Source: CAMCQY01 sp044370415 (GTDB lineage: Bacteria > Planctomycetota > Planctomycetia > Pirellulales > UBA1268). Taken from it: a DNA stretch of 5,691 bases. Positions 1 through 5,269 of this stretch are shown in pieces. Each line of letters starts with the position of its first letter. Position 1 is the stretch's first letter. The position numbers were made by a program, and so were the translations under genes. The DNA lies in assembly GCA_044370415.1 (NCBI GenBank), contig JBILVO010000195.1, forward strand, positions 1 to 5,691. Direction: 5' to 3'. The notes under the pieces are model-generated. The model saw only the letters and a program-made list of their open reading frames with translations. It did no database searches and was not told where the DNA came from.

Positions 1-157
1 GTGGATGCTGACCGAGGCTCCCGACTGGCTGCGTGACCTCTATGCGGCCCACGGCGAGGAGTTCGCCGCCTGGATCCACGACAAGCCGCTCGTGAAGGCG
101 GCCCTGAGGGTCCTGATGGACCGGGCGATCGCCAGCCTGGGAACCGCGGAGCAATGA
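1..157 (+). CDS. C-terminal fragment of a protein, possibly with a CFI-box-type C-terminal domain
   Basis: An open frame runs from the left edge (first whole codon at base 2) to a TGA at 155-157 and gives about 51 residues starting WMLTEAPDW and ending ASLGTAEQ. An ATG at base 5 could start a 50-residue protein, but no ribosome binding site can be seen, so this is most likely the tail of a longer gene beginning outside the window. The visible part looks like one or two amphipathic helices (WLRDLYAAHGEEFAAWI, then PLVKAALRVLMDRAI). The spacing of an L-Y, a G, an A.WI and a P-L-V-K-A-A-L-R resembles the end of the CFI-box C-terminal domain found in assorted bacterial secreted proteins. The defining CFIATAAYG-like box would lie upstream and is not visible, so the family guess is weak. 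The coding call is fairly safe because two strong hairpins directly follow the stop. Confidence 0.6.
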   Translation, partial: WMLTEAPDWLRDLYAAHGEEFAAWIHDKPLVKAALRVLMDRAIASLGTAEQ

Positions 158-175
158 CCCGCCGCGGCCGGCGGG
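158..175 (+). terminator. GC-rich hairpin directly after the stop codon, probable terminator
   Basis: CCCGCCG (158-164) and CGGCGGG (169-175) form a perfect 7-bp stem around a CGGC loop, starting on the base after the TGA at 155-157. There is no T-run afterwards, so it is not a textbook intrinsic terminator. Hairpins without a U-tract are common at gene ends in high-GC genomes and may stop transcription weakly or protect the 3' end of the message. Confidence 0.5.
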
Positions 176-178
176 GCG

Positions 179-198
179 ATGCGGGCCACGGCCCGCGT
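179..198 (+). terminator. Second tandem GC-rich hairpin
   Basis: GCGGGC (181-186) and GCCCGC (191-196) form a 6-bp stem with a four-base loop. A T-G wobble and an A-T pair (179-180 with 197-198) can extend it. It sits three bases after the first hairpin, giving a tandem pair between the left-edge gene and the next promoter region. The core CGGGCCACGGCCCG at 182-195 recurs on the opposite strand at 1422-1435. Confidence 0.4.
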
Positions 199-215
199 GC
201 GGCGAAACACGCGGT

Positions 216-235
216 GGTGTAGGGTGGAAGGGTTC
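216..235 (+). promoter_or_regulatory. Candidate promoter -10 region and shared upstream motif (copy 1)
   Basis: The 20 bases GGTGTAGGGTGGAAGGGTTC lie 18 bases before the ATG at 254. They match 703-721, upstream of the next secreted gene, at 16 of 19 aligned positions with one gap. Each copy contains a TAnnnT hexamer (TAGGGT at 220-225 here) that could be a degenerate -10 box. I see no convincing -35 hexamer 16-19 bases upstream. The shared motif is observed; the promoter role is inference. Confidence 0.3.
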
Positions 236-253
236 GATCACAGGAGACAGACC

Positions 254-685
254 ATGCATCGCTCCGACCGGCGACGATTTTCCCGCCCGACCCTGCTGCT
301 CCTGGCCGGCCTCACCGCGGCCTGCCTAGCATCCGGGAGCAACGCGGCCGCACAGGGGCCGGTGGGCGGCGGGACCAACGGCTCCAATCCGCCGTTCGCC
401 AACATCTACAAGCGGCCGACGCTGAGCCCCTACACGGCGCTCGGCTTCCAGGGCAGCAACCCCCTGACCGGGGCCACGCTGGGCGCCATGCAGGGACTGG
501 TGCAGCAGCAGCAACAGGTGCAGAGGCAGATGCAGACGGGCATGCAGCAGTCGCGACAGATCTCGCAGCTGCAGGGCCAGGTGCGGAACATCCAGCGAGC
601 GCCAATCCGGGCCAGCGAGTCGATCCGCCCCACGGGGCACGCCTCGACCTTCCAGAACCTGTCACACTACTACCCCGGCCGCTGA
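254..685 (+). CDS. Small secreted Gln-rich protein of unknown function, planctomycete-type
   Basis: This encodes a 143-residue exported protein with no function I recognise. The frame is open back to an ATG at 179, but the ATG at 254 is chosen because AGGAG (242-246) lies 7 bases before it and a signal peptide starts there: basic MHRSDRRRFSR, hydrophobic PTLLLLAGLTAAC, then a probable signal peptidase I site after NAAA (residue 33). Cys24 lacks a proper lipobox. The mature chain has a Gly/Asn-rich stretch (35-49), a KRPTLSPYTAL segment (53-63), then a Gln-rich region (80-114; 16 of 35 residues are Gln) with hydrophobic residues spaced as in a short coiled coil. It ends in TGHASTFQNLSHYYPGR (127-143). 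From memory, planctomycete orphan proteins share this SPY motif and a GH..F.N..HYY ending, so the tail may be a binding motif. This is likely a periplasmic or cell-surface protein. It lies 50 bases ahead of the next secreted gene on the same strand. Confidence 0.78.
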   Translation: MHRSDRRRFSRPTLLLLAGLTAACLASGSNAAAQGPVGGGTNGSNPPFANIYKRPTLSPYTALGFQGSNPLTGATLGAMQGLVQQQQQVQRQMQTGMQQSRQISQLQGQVRNIQRAPIRASESIRPTGHASTFQNLSHYYPGR

Positions 686-702
686 CGCCGCGTCTCCGCG
701 CC

Positions 703-721
703 GATGTAGCATGAAGGCTTC
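703..721 (+). promoter_or_regulatory. Candidate promoter -10 region and shared upstream motif (copy 2)
   Basis: GATGTAGCATGAAGGCTTC ends 14 bases before the ATG at 736 and aligns with 216-235. It contains TAGCAT (707-712; four of six bases match TATAAT). CTGACG (682-687; four of six match TTGACA) could be a -35 box, but the 19-base spacer is longer than ideal. If real, the second secreted gene has its own promoter rather than depending on read-through. Confidence 0.3.
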
Positions 722-735
722 CCCGCGGATGCCCC

Positions 736-1410
736 ATGCGCTCGCTGCCTGTGATCCTCTGCTGCCTCTGCTGCTGCTTGGCGGCGGCACCGCGCGCGGT
801 GCGAGGCGACGCGCCGGATGCCGCAGCGCCGGCCACGGACCAGCCTGAGCGGCCCGCCATGCGGCAGCTCGGCGCCGCTGCCGCTGCGACGGCCCTGCCC
901 ACGGCGCAGGACATCGCCGTCGCGCGGCCGGAGTTCCGCAGACGGTTCCGCGAGCCGCTCTCCCACGCCGCGTCGGCGGCCGGTGCCAGGCACGCCGCCG
1001 AGACGCTGCTGGCCGCGGCGGGCACCGAGCAGGACCGCGCGATCTGCTGGCTCCTTCTGGACGAGTCGCGGCGACTGGGTGAGGCGTCGGGCCAGGCGAG
1101 CCTCGTGGCCAGGGCGATCGCCGCCGCCTCGGTCGCCTACAACTTTGACGCGATCGACGCGGAACTCAGGTCGCTCAAGCAGATCCCGCTGCGCGGGCTC
1201 GATGCCCCCCGTGCCGCCGGCCTGGCCATGGCAGCCGAACGGATCGCCGTGCGGGCCACGGCGGACGAGCGGCCCGACAAGACGGTCGCCGCGGAGATGC
1301 TCGCCTACCGCGCCTGGCAGCGGGCGGGTGACCTGGCCGCCGCGGCCCGGGCTGCGGTCCGCCACGACGCCGCGCTGGCCGAGCAGAACGCTGCGGCCGC
1401 ATCGCGGTGA
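736..1410 (+). CDS. Secreted Ala-rich helical protein of unknown function, planctomycete-type
   Basis: This encodes a 224-residue exported protein. The ATG at 736 opens a signal peptide (MRSLPVILCCLCCCLAAA) with cleavage likely after VRG (residue 24). The hydrophobic core holds five Cys (9, 10, 12-14) but no proper lipobox. A low-complexity Ala/Pro/Asp linker (25-53) follows. Residues about 54-215 look all-helical: LPTAQDIAVARPEFRRRF, AETLLAAA, DRAICWLLLDESRRLGEASG, ARAIAAASVAYNFDAIDAEL, MAAERIAVRA and WQRAGDLAAAARAA. The order of an LP start, an LL-A block, a D-R-x-x-x-W-x-L-L-x-E-S segment and a Y-x-x-D block resembles an uncharacterised helical, TPR-like domain that I recall at the N-terminus of many planctomycete exported proteins. 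Here no second domain follows. The start has no good ribosome binding site, since GAAGG (713-717) is 18 bases upstream. The gene runs convergent with the TPR gene, 36 bases apart. Confidence 0.75.
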   Translation: MRSLPVILCCLCCCLAAAPRAVRGDAPDAAAPATDQPERPAMRQLGAAAAATALPTAQDIAVARPEFRRRFREPLSHAASAAGARHAAETLLAAAGTEQDRAICWLLLDESRRLGEASGQASLVARAIAAASVAYNFDAIDAELRSLKQIPLRGLDAPRAAGLAMAAERIAVRATADERPDKTVAAEMLAYRAWQRAGDLAAAARAAVRHDAALAEQNAAAASR

Positions 1411-1444
1411 CGCGAGCCGTCCGGGCCGTGGCCCGAAGGGCGCG
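1411..1444. terminator. Imperfect hairpin in the convergent intergenic gap, possible bidirectional terminator
   Basis: Almost the whole 36-base gap between two converging genes can fold. CGGGCC (1422-1427) and GGCCCG (1430-1435) form the inner arm (5 bp with a CGTG loop), CC/GG at 1417-1418 and 1439-1440 add two pairs, and CGCG/CGCG at 1411-1414 and 1441-1444 close the base. Such a symmetrical stem would serve both transcripts. There is no T-run on either side, so the termination strength is unknown. Confidence 0.45.
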
Positions 1445-1446
1445 AC

Positions 1447-3207
1447 TCAGTCGAAGGGGCGGCGATTGCTCGCGGCTGCCGGGGCGGGAGCCGGCTCCGC
1501 TGCGGCGCCGCGGTCTTCATCTGCGGCGGCGGCATCCCCTTCCAGAGGCCGCTCCTCCTGCTCCTGCCGCTCGCGCCACGGCTTGCCGGCCTGGTAGCTG
1601 GCCAATTCCCCCTCGAGCTGCTGCTTCACCTCGGCAGCCACGTCCTCGCCGTCGACGGCACGCTGGCTGTACTTGCGGGCGGAGTCGAAGTCGCCCGACT
1701 CGGCATACCCCGCGGCGAGCGTGCTGACGATGTGCGGCTGCTTCCACTCCGTCACCTCGCACGCCTTCGTGGCCAGCTCGATGGCCCGCTTGCCATCGCG
1801 GATCGCGTCGTCGGGGGAGGTCGCCAGGAGCCAGGCCAGGTTGTTGAGCACGCCGGAATCCTCGGGCTGGAGCGTGAGCGCCTTCTCCAGGTCGGCCAAC
1901 GCCGCGGCATGGTCGCCGATTGAAATCTCGGCGTCGCTGCGGCCGCGGCGGCAGGGAAAGTTGTTCTCGTCGATCTCGAGGCCGCGGGAGAAACGCTTGA
2001 TCGCCTGCCGTGGCTGCTTCGCCATCAGGTAGAGGGTGCCGAGCTGGCCGACGAGCACCACGTCGTCCTGTCGCTGGGACACGAGCCTGCGGAAGTCGCG
2101 GATCGCCGCGGCAAAGTCCTGCTTGTCCGCCGCGATCAGCCCACGCAGCTCCAATGCCGCCGGATGGTCGGGGGTCTTCTCCAGCACCCGTTCGAGATCG
2201 GCGGCTGCCCGGGCCGAGTCGCCCGACTGCTGATGGATCCGCGCCCGCAGCACCAGCAGCAGCGCCTCGTCGGGTGCGATGCCGATGGCCTTGTCGAGGT
2301 CGGCGATCGCCTCGGGCCGGTCGCCGCGCAGTGCCCGCAGCCGCGCCCGCTGCAAGAGCGCACTGGCCGAGTCGGGGTCGAGCTTGAGCGCGCGGTCGAA
2401 GGCCTCCCGAGCAGCGTCCAGCTTCTCGTCCATCATCAGCGCCAGCCCGAGCGCCTCCTGCAGCGACGCGTCCTCGGGGTCGGCCTCGGCCGCCGCCTCG
2501 AGATCGGCCTGGGCCTCGGCGAAATTCTCCTGGAGCAGGTGGAAGAGGCCGCGGGCCCGGCGGATGTCCTTGTCTCCGGGCGCGAGCTCGACCGCCTTGT
2601 CGTAGTGCGACAGCCGCTCATCGCGATCATCGTCGTCGGCCATGGTGCCGAGCACGGCGTGGGCCTGCGCCGACTGCAGCCGGTCGTCGGGCAGCAGTTC
2701 GATGGCCTTTTGGGCCGCCGCTCGGGCCCGTTCGCGGTCGCCGCCGGGCAGGCTCTCCAGCTGGGCGATCATGAGTTGGGCCTCGCCCAGCTCGGGATTC
2801 CTCTCGACCACTTCGTTGAGGTCGCGCATGGCGAACGACCGCAGCCGGGGCCACTGCCTGTCGGGCCGCTCGACGTTGTAGATGGCCTGCACGATCCGGC
2901 CGGCCCGATAGATGAGCGTGTCGGTGTAGAGATCCTCGGCGAAACGCTTCTGATCCTCCGCCAGCCCCTTGGCGATCGCCCGGCGGCAGAGGTCGAGCAC
3001 GTTCGCGTAGTCGTCGATGTCGTCGGCCGACAGCTTCGCGTCGATCGCAGCGTCGAGATCCTTCTGGCCAGGGGAGGCATCGTCGGCGTCCGGCTGCGCG
3101 GTCGCCACACCGCCACACGCCATCCAGCCGGCCAGGATCGCCAGCGCGACCCACGGCACGAGCCGCCAGACCGACGAACCGCTCGACACACCCATGTTGC
3201 TCCTCAT
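1447..3207 (-). CDS. Exported tetratricopeptide-repeat (TPR) protein, 586 residues
   Basis: The frame is open up to 3732, but the ATG at 3207 is chosen because AGGAGG (plus-strand 3215-3220) lies exactly 7 bases upstream and a signal sequence follows at once. An ATG at 3195 is a weaker alternative. The signal (VWRLVPWVALAILAGWMACG, residues 13-32) is likely cut after VATA (37), giving a periplasmic protein; an uncleaved anchor is possible. Residues 43-150 are helical without clear repeats. From about 180 to 520 there are roughly nine TPR units with the usual G/A and P spacing, for example ALGLALMMDEKLDAAREAF, ALKLDPDSASALLQRARLRA and AIADLDKAIGIAPDEALLL. Residues 454-518 (LNNLAWLLATSPDDAIRDG through TLAAGYAESGDFDSARKYS) are a block typical of planctomycete TPR proteins. 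The last 45 residues are a Glu/Ala/Pro-rich, probably disordered tail. TPRs bind peptides or assemble complexes; the partner is unknown. It lies downstream of the ABC genes with a 149-base gap. Confidence 0.88.
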   Translation of the reverse strand: MRSNMGVSSGSSVWRLVPWVALAILAGWMACGGVATAQPDADDASPGQKDLDAAIDAKLSADDIDDYANVLDLCRRAIAKGLAEDQKRFAEDLYTDTLIYRAGRIVQAIYNVERPDRQWPRLRSFAMRDLNEVVERNPELGEAQLMIAQLESLPGGDRERARAAAQKAIELLPDDRLQSAQAHAVLGTMADDDDRDERLSHYDKAVELAPGDKDIRRARGLFHLLQENFAEAQADLEAAAEADPEDASLQEALGLALMMDEKLDAAREAFDRALKLDPDSASALLQRARLRALRGDRPEAIADLDKAIGIAPDEALLLVLRARIHQQSGDSARAAADLERVLEKTPDHPAALELRGLIAADKQDFAAAIRDFRRLVSQRQDDVVLVGQLGTLYLMAKQPRQAIKRFSRGLEIDENNFPCRRGRSDAEISIGDHAAALADLEKALTLQPEDSGVLNNLAWLLATSPDDAIRDGKRAIELATKACEVTEWKQPHIVSTLAAGYAESGDFDSARKYSQRAVDGEDVAAEVKQQLEGELASYQAGKPWRERQEQEERPLEGDAAAADEDRGAAAEPAPAPAAASNRRPFD

Positions 3208-3214
3208 CGACGGG

Positions 3215-3220
3215 CCTCCT
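3215..3220 (-). promoter_or_regulatory. Perfect Shine-Dalgarno AGGAGG for the TPR gene
   Basis: The plus strand reads CCTCCT here, so the minus-strand message has AGGAGG 7 bases before the ATG at 3207. This decides the start and excludes the 175-codon upstream extension of the frame, which would overlap the permease gene and encodes an Arg/Gly-rich nonsense-like sequence. Confidence 0.7.
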
Positions 3221-3260
3221 CTCTGACGACGGCCCCGGGCCGCCACGTCACGCCTCGTCA

Positions 3261-3266
3261 ATAGTA
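3261..3266 (-). promoter_or_regulatory. Candidate -10 hexamer for the TPR gene
   Basis: The minus strand reads TACTAT (four of six match TATAAT) in a short AT-richer patch of the otherwise GC-rich 149-base gap between the permease and TPR genes, 53 bases before the TPR start codon. No good -35 hexamer is seen at 15-18 bases upstream. The gap length and this patch suggest the TPR gene may have its own promoter; the evidence is weak. Confidence 0.22.
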
Positions 3267-3356
3267 TGGGCCGCGAGGCCTTCCGGCTGCCATCGGAATC
3301 TCCCCCGGGTCGAATCGGCCCCGCGTCGCAGCGGCACCGCCCCGGCCGGCAACGGC

Positions 3357-4187
3357 TCACAACGGCGCGGGCAGGTCCCGCTTCGCGAACAGCACCGCCC
3401 CCACCGCGTAGGCCGCCACACCCACGCCGATCAGCACGGCGTCGTAGGCCGCGAGCAGCCGCCACGACTCCGCGGGATCGCCGACCAGACGCTGCGGCTC
3501 GTAGGCGTTGAGCACCGACACGTAGCCGACCCACGACAGACTCCTGCTCATCCGGCCCACGAGCTTTGCGAGCAGCGACACGACGTAGAAGCCGCAGAGG
3601 ATGCCGACCGTCCGCCAGCGATAGCTGTCGGCGGCCGAGACGCAGGCCGCGATGCCGGCGATGCAGACCATGAGACCGAACACGTTGGCCGCCGGCGGCA
3701 GGAACCGCAGGGGATCGACCTTGCCGGCCCACGGCCCGAGCGTGATCGCCGCGCTCACGGCCGCGAACAGCACCCCGCAGAGGACCGCGGCCGCCGCCGT
3801 CGTCGCGACGGCCTGCGTCACGAACACCGCCGTCCGCCGCACCGGCGACGCGAGCACCATCTCCATCGTGCCGCGCTCGAGCTGTCCGGAGACGGCGTCA
3901 CTGCCGCGGGTGATCCCCCAGACCGTGGCGGCAAGCACCACGACCGGGTCCACGAACGCGAGTGCCACGCGGCCGGCGTGCGTCGCCACCTCCGAAAACG
4001 GTACGCCCGAGAGCCGCTGCCAATCCTTGGGGATCGCCCGCAGGAGCACGTCCTGGAAGGCCGGCATCGGGATCTGCGCCGACAGCCAGATGTAGATGAA
4101 GGGAAACACCGCCCAGAGTGCCGTCAGCGACAGGACGAGCACCCGCTGGTCGCCCCACGTCTTCTTCCAGATGGCCGTGTTCCACAT
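3357..4187 (-). CDS. ABC-2 type transporter permease subunit
   Basis: A 276-residue integral membrane protein that would form the translocation path of an ABC exporter. The ATG at 4187 (MWNTAIWKKTWGDQR) is chosen because the membrane protein begins here; the in-frame sequence further upstream is the ATPase region read in another frame. No strong ribosome binding site is seen (a G-run lies about 17 bases upstream). Six hydrophobic segments are visible near residues 15-37, 73-93, 121-149, 161-184, 192-208 and 249-268. A polar loop between segments two and three contains SGQLERGTMEMVLASPVRR (100-118), the E-R-G-T-M-E..L.SPV.R pattern characteristic of ABC-2 permeases, where this region is a coupling element facing the ATPase. 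A large loop follows the first segment (38-72). It sits 64 bases after the ATPase gene on the same strand. One permease gene implies a homodimer. The substrate is unknown; drugs, lipids, polysaccharide or Cu/nitrous-oxide-type functions cannot be separated. Confidence 0.88.
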   Translation of the reverse strand: MWNTAIWKKTWGDQRVLVLSLTALWAVFPFIYIWLSAQIPMPAFQDVLLRAIPKDWQRLSGVPFSEVATHAGRVALAFVDPVVVLAATVWGITRGSDAVSGQLERGTMEMVLASPVRRTAVFVTQAVATTAAAAVLCGVLFAAVSAAITLGPWAGKVDPLRFLPPAANVFGLMVCIAGIAACVSAADSYRWRTVGILCGFYVVSLLAKLVGRMSRSLSWVGYVSVLNAYEPQRLVGDPAESWRLLAAYDAVLIGVGVAAYAVGAVLFAKRDLPAPL

Positions 4188-4215
4188 GACGGCAGTGTAG
4201 CAGTCCCCCCGCGCT

Positions 4216-4230
4216 CGGCGACGGTCGCCG
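4216..4230 (-). other. Inverted repeat in the ATPase-permease gap
   Basis: CGGCGAC (4216-4222), one central G, then GTCGCCG (4224-4230) is a perfect inverted repeat. As RNA it could form a 5-6 bp stem with a 3-5 base loop. It lies between the ATPase stop (4252) and the permease start (4187), so it could tune the ratio of the two subunits by RNA processing or pausing. Short palindromes are frequent in GC-rich DNA. Confidence 0.25.
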
Positions 4231-4251
4231 CCCTGGTGGAGCCGTCTCGAG

Positions 4252-5196
4252 TCACCTGCTGCGACGACCCGCGAGTTCGGAAGGGGAGTCGCCGTGCGCG
4301 ACGTTTTCTGCCGGGGCACGCTCGCCGGCGCGGTGGAACCGGTCGTAGACGGCGGCGAGTCCCACCGGCTCGACCCGCACCTCGTCGAGCGGCAGCGTGG
4401 CCAGCCAGCCGAGCAGCGGCGCCAGCGACGCGCCGGCCTCCATGACGACCGTGCCGTCCCCCTGCTCGACGACCGACACGCTCTCCGCGAGCGCGGCGGG
4501 AACCGCGCCGAGGCCGCCGCGCAGCCGCGCCCTGATCCTGTGGCAGCGCCGCAGGTGCTCCAGCGACTGCTCGTGCACCAGCGTGCCCGCCCGCACGATC
4601 GCCACACGGTCGCAGGTCTCCTCCACCTCGGAAAGGACGTGCGACGAGAAGATCACGGTGCGGCCGGCCGCGCGGGCCTCCAGCACCAGCGCCAGCACCT
4701 CCGCCCGCGCCGTGGGATCGAGGTTGGCCGTCGGCTCGTCGAGGATCACCAGCGCCGCGTCGGTCGCCAGGACCACGGCCAGCGCCAGCTTCTGCCGCAT
4801 CCCGGTGCTCATGCGGGCCACCTGCCGGGAACAGTCGAGGTCGAGCCGCCGGGCCAGCCGGAGGGCGGAGTCGCGTCGGCAGCCCGCCCGCAGCCCCGCG
4901 AAGAAGTCGATCACGCGGTGGCCGTTCATCCGCCGGAACAGCCGGGCCTCGCCCGGCAGGTAGGCGGTGCGGGCCCGCACCTCGAGTGACTCACGGACGC
5001 AGTCGAATCCCGCCACGGAGGCCGTGCCGGAGGCGGGCGTGATGTAGCCCATCAGCAGCCGCAGCAGCGTCGTCTTGCCGGCGCCGTTGGGCCCCAGCAG
5101 GCCGAAGATCTCCCCCTGCGGAACGTCCAGCGAGCAGCCGTCGAGCGCGACGAACGCTCCGTACCGTTTCGTGAGACCGTCTGTTCGGACGAGCAT
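4252..5196 (-). CDS. ABC transporter ATP-binding protein (ABC-2 exporter type)
   Basis: A 314-residue cytoplasmic ATPase that powers the exporter with the adjacent permease. The domain starts at once (MLVRTDGLTKRYGAFVALDG, with the A-loop Tyr at 12). Walker A is GPNGAGKT (35-42), Walker B is ALVILDEPT (148-156) with catalytic Glu154, the D-loop is NLDP (158-161) and the switch His is in SSH (184-186). Two motifs depart from consensus. The Q-loop region reads AYLPGEARLF (78-87) with no Gln, and the signature is MSTGMRQK (129-136) in place of LSGGQ. Both occur in a branch of bacterial ABC-2 ATPases with a YLPGE motif, so this looks like an active family member, not a decayed gene. Residues from about 215 form a C-terminal extension whose DEVRVEPVGLAAVYDRF (271-287) is usual for this type; the last 25 residues look disordered. 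No clear ribosome binding site precedes the ATG. Confidence 0.93.
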   Translation of the reverse strand: MLVRTDGLTKRYGAFVALDGCSLDVPQGEIFGLLGPNGAGKTTLLRLLMGYITPASGTASVAGFDCVRESLEVRARTAYLPGEARLFRRMNGHRVIDFFAGLRAGCRRDSALRLARRLDLDCSRQVARMSTGMRQKLALAVVLATDAALVILDEPTANLDPTARAEVLALVLEARAAGRTVIFSSHVLSEVEETCDRVAIVRAGTLVHEQSLEHLRRCHRIRARLRGGLGAVPAALAESVSVVEQGDGTVVMEAGASLAPLLGWLATLPLDEVRVEPVGLAAVYDRFHRAGERAPAENVAHGDSPSELAGRRSR

Positions 5197-5224
5197 CGGA
5201 TCGCGAACCGCAAGGCCGCGCGGG

Positions 5225-5252
5225 AAGAACCGGGCCGCAGGAACCGGGCCGC
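5225..5252. repeat. Two-copy 14-base tandem repeat in the ATPase leader
   Basis: AAGAACCGGGCCGC (5225-5238) is followed directly by AGGAACCGGGCCGC (5239-5252); 13 of 14 positions are identical. It lies between the candidate promoter and the ATPase start, so it would be in the 5' leader. It may be a simple replication-slippage duplication or a pair of operator half-sites on one DNA face pattern (14-base spacing). Function unknown. Confidence 0.55.
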
Positions 5253-5269
5253 GAGTCGCCGGTGTCGAC

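Noticed and set aside
179..253. Upstream ATG at 179 for the Gln-rich secreted protein
   Set aside because: It would place 25 Arg-rich residues before the signal peptide, starts inside the second hairpin, and ignores the well-placed AGGAG at 242-246.
254..340. Lipoprotein signal in the Gln-rich protein (LTAAC) and in the TPR protein (WMAC)
   Set aside because: Neither has the hydrophobic residue expected three positions before Cys with a small residue pattern typical of a lipobox, while good signal peptidase I sites lie a few residues later (NAAA-Q and VATA-Q).
711..848. Alternative 45-codon frame starting at ATG 711 (MKASPRMPHAL) with a Leu-rich stretch
   Set aside because: It stops after 45 codons and overlaps the longer frame from 736, whose signal peptide and helical domain are more convincing. 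The Leu run comes from the same CTG/CTGC-rich DNA read one frame over.
670..1365. A 231-codon minus-strand frame and other frames (312-1025, 818-1597) overlapping the secreted-protein genes
   Set aside because: They are Arg/Gly/Ser/Pro-rich without signal peptides or family motifs. The + strand frames at 254 and 736 carry signal peptides and sensible composition.
2164..3264. A 366-codon open frame on the + strand, antisense to the TPR gene
   Set aside because: Its protein is rich in Arg, Gly, Val and His without recognisable motifs. It mirrors the codon pattern of the minus-strand TPR gene, which has a signal peptide, clear repeats and a perfect ribosome binding site. Long antisense frames are expected at this GC content.
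3208..3732. N-terminal extension of the TPR frame by 175 codons
   Set aside because: It overlaps the permease gene on the same strand, encodes an Arg/Gly-rich sequence without pattern, and would bury the signal peptide in the middle of the protein. AGGAGG at 3215-3220 supports the start at 3207.
4188..4607. N-terminal extension of the permease frame into the ATPase gene
   Set aside because: The extension is Arg/Ser-rich out-of-frame reading of the ATPase gene, while the membrane protein begins naturally at MWNTAIWKK.
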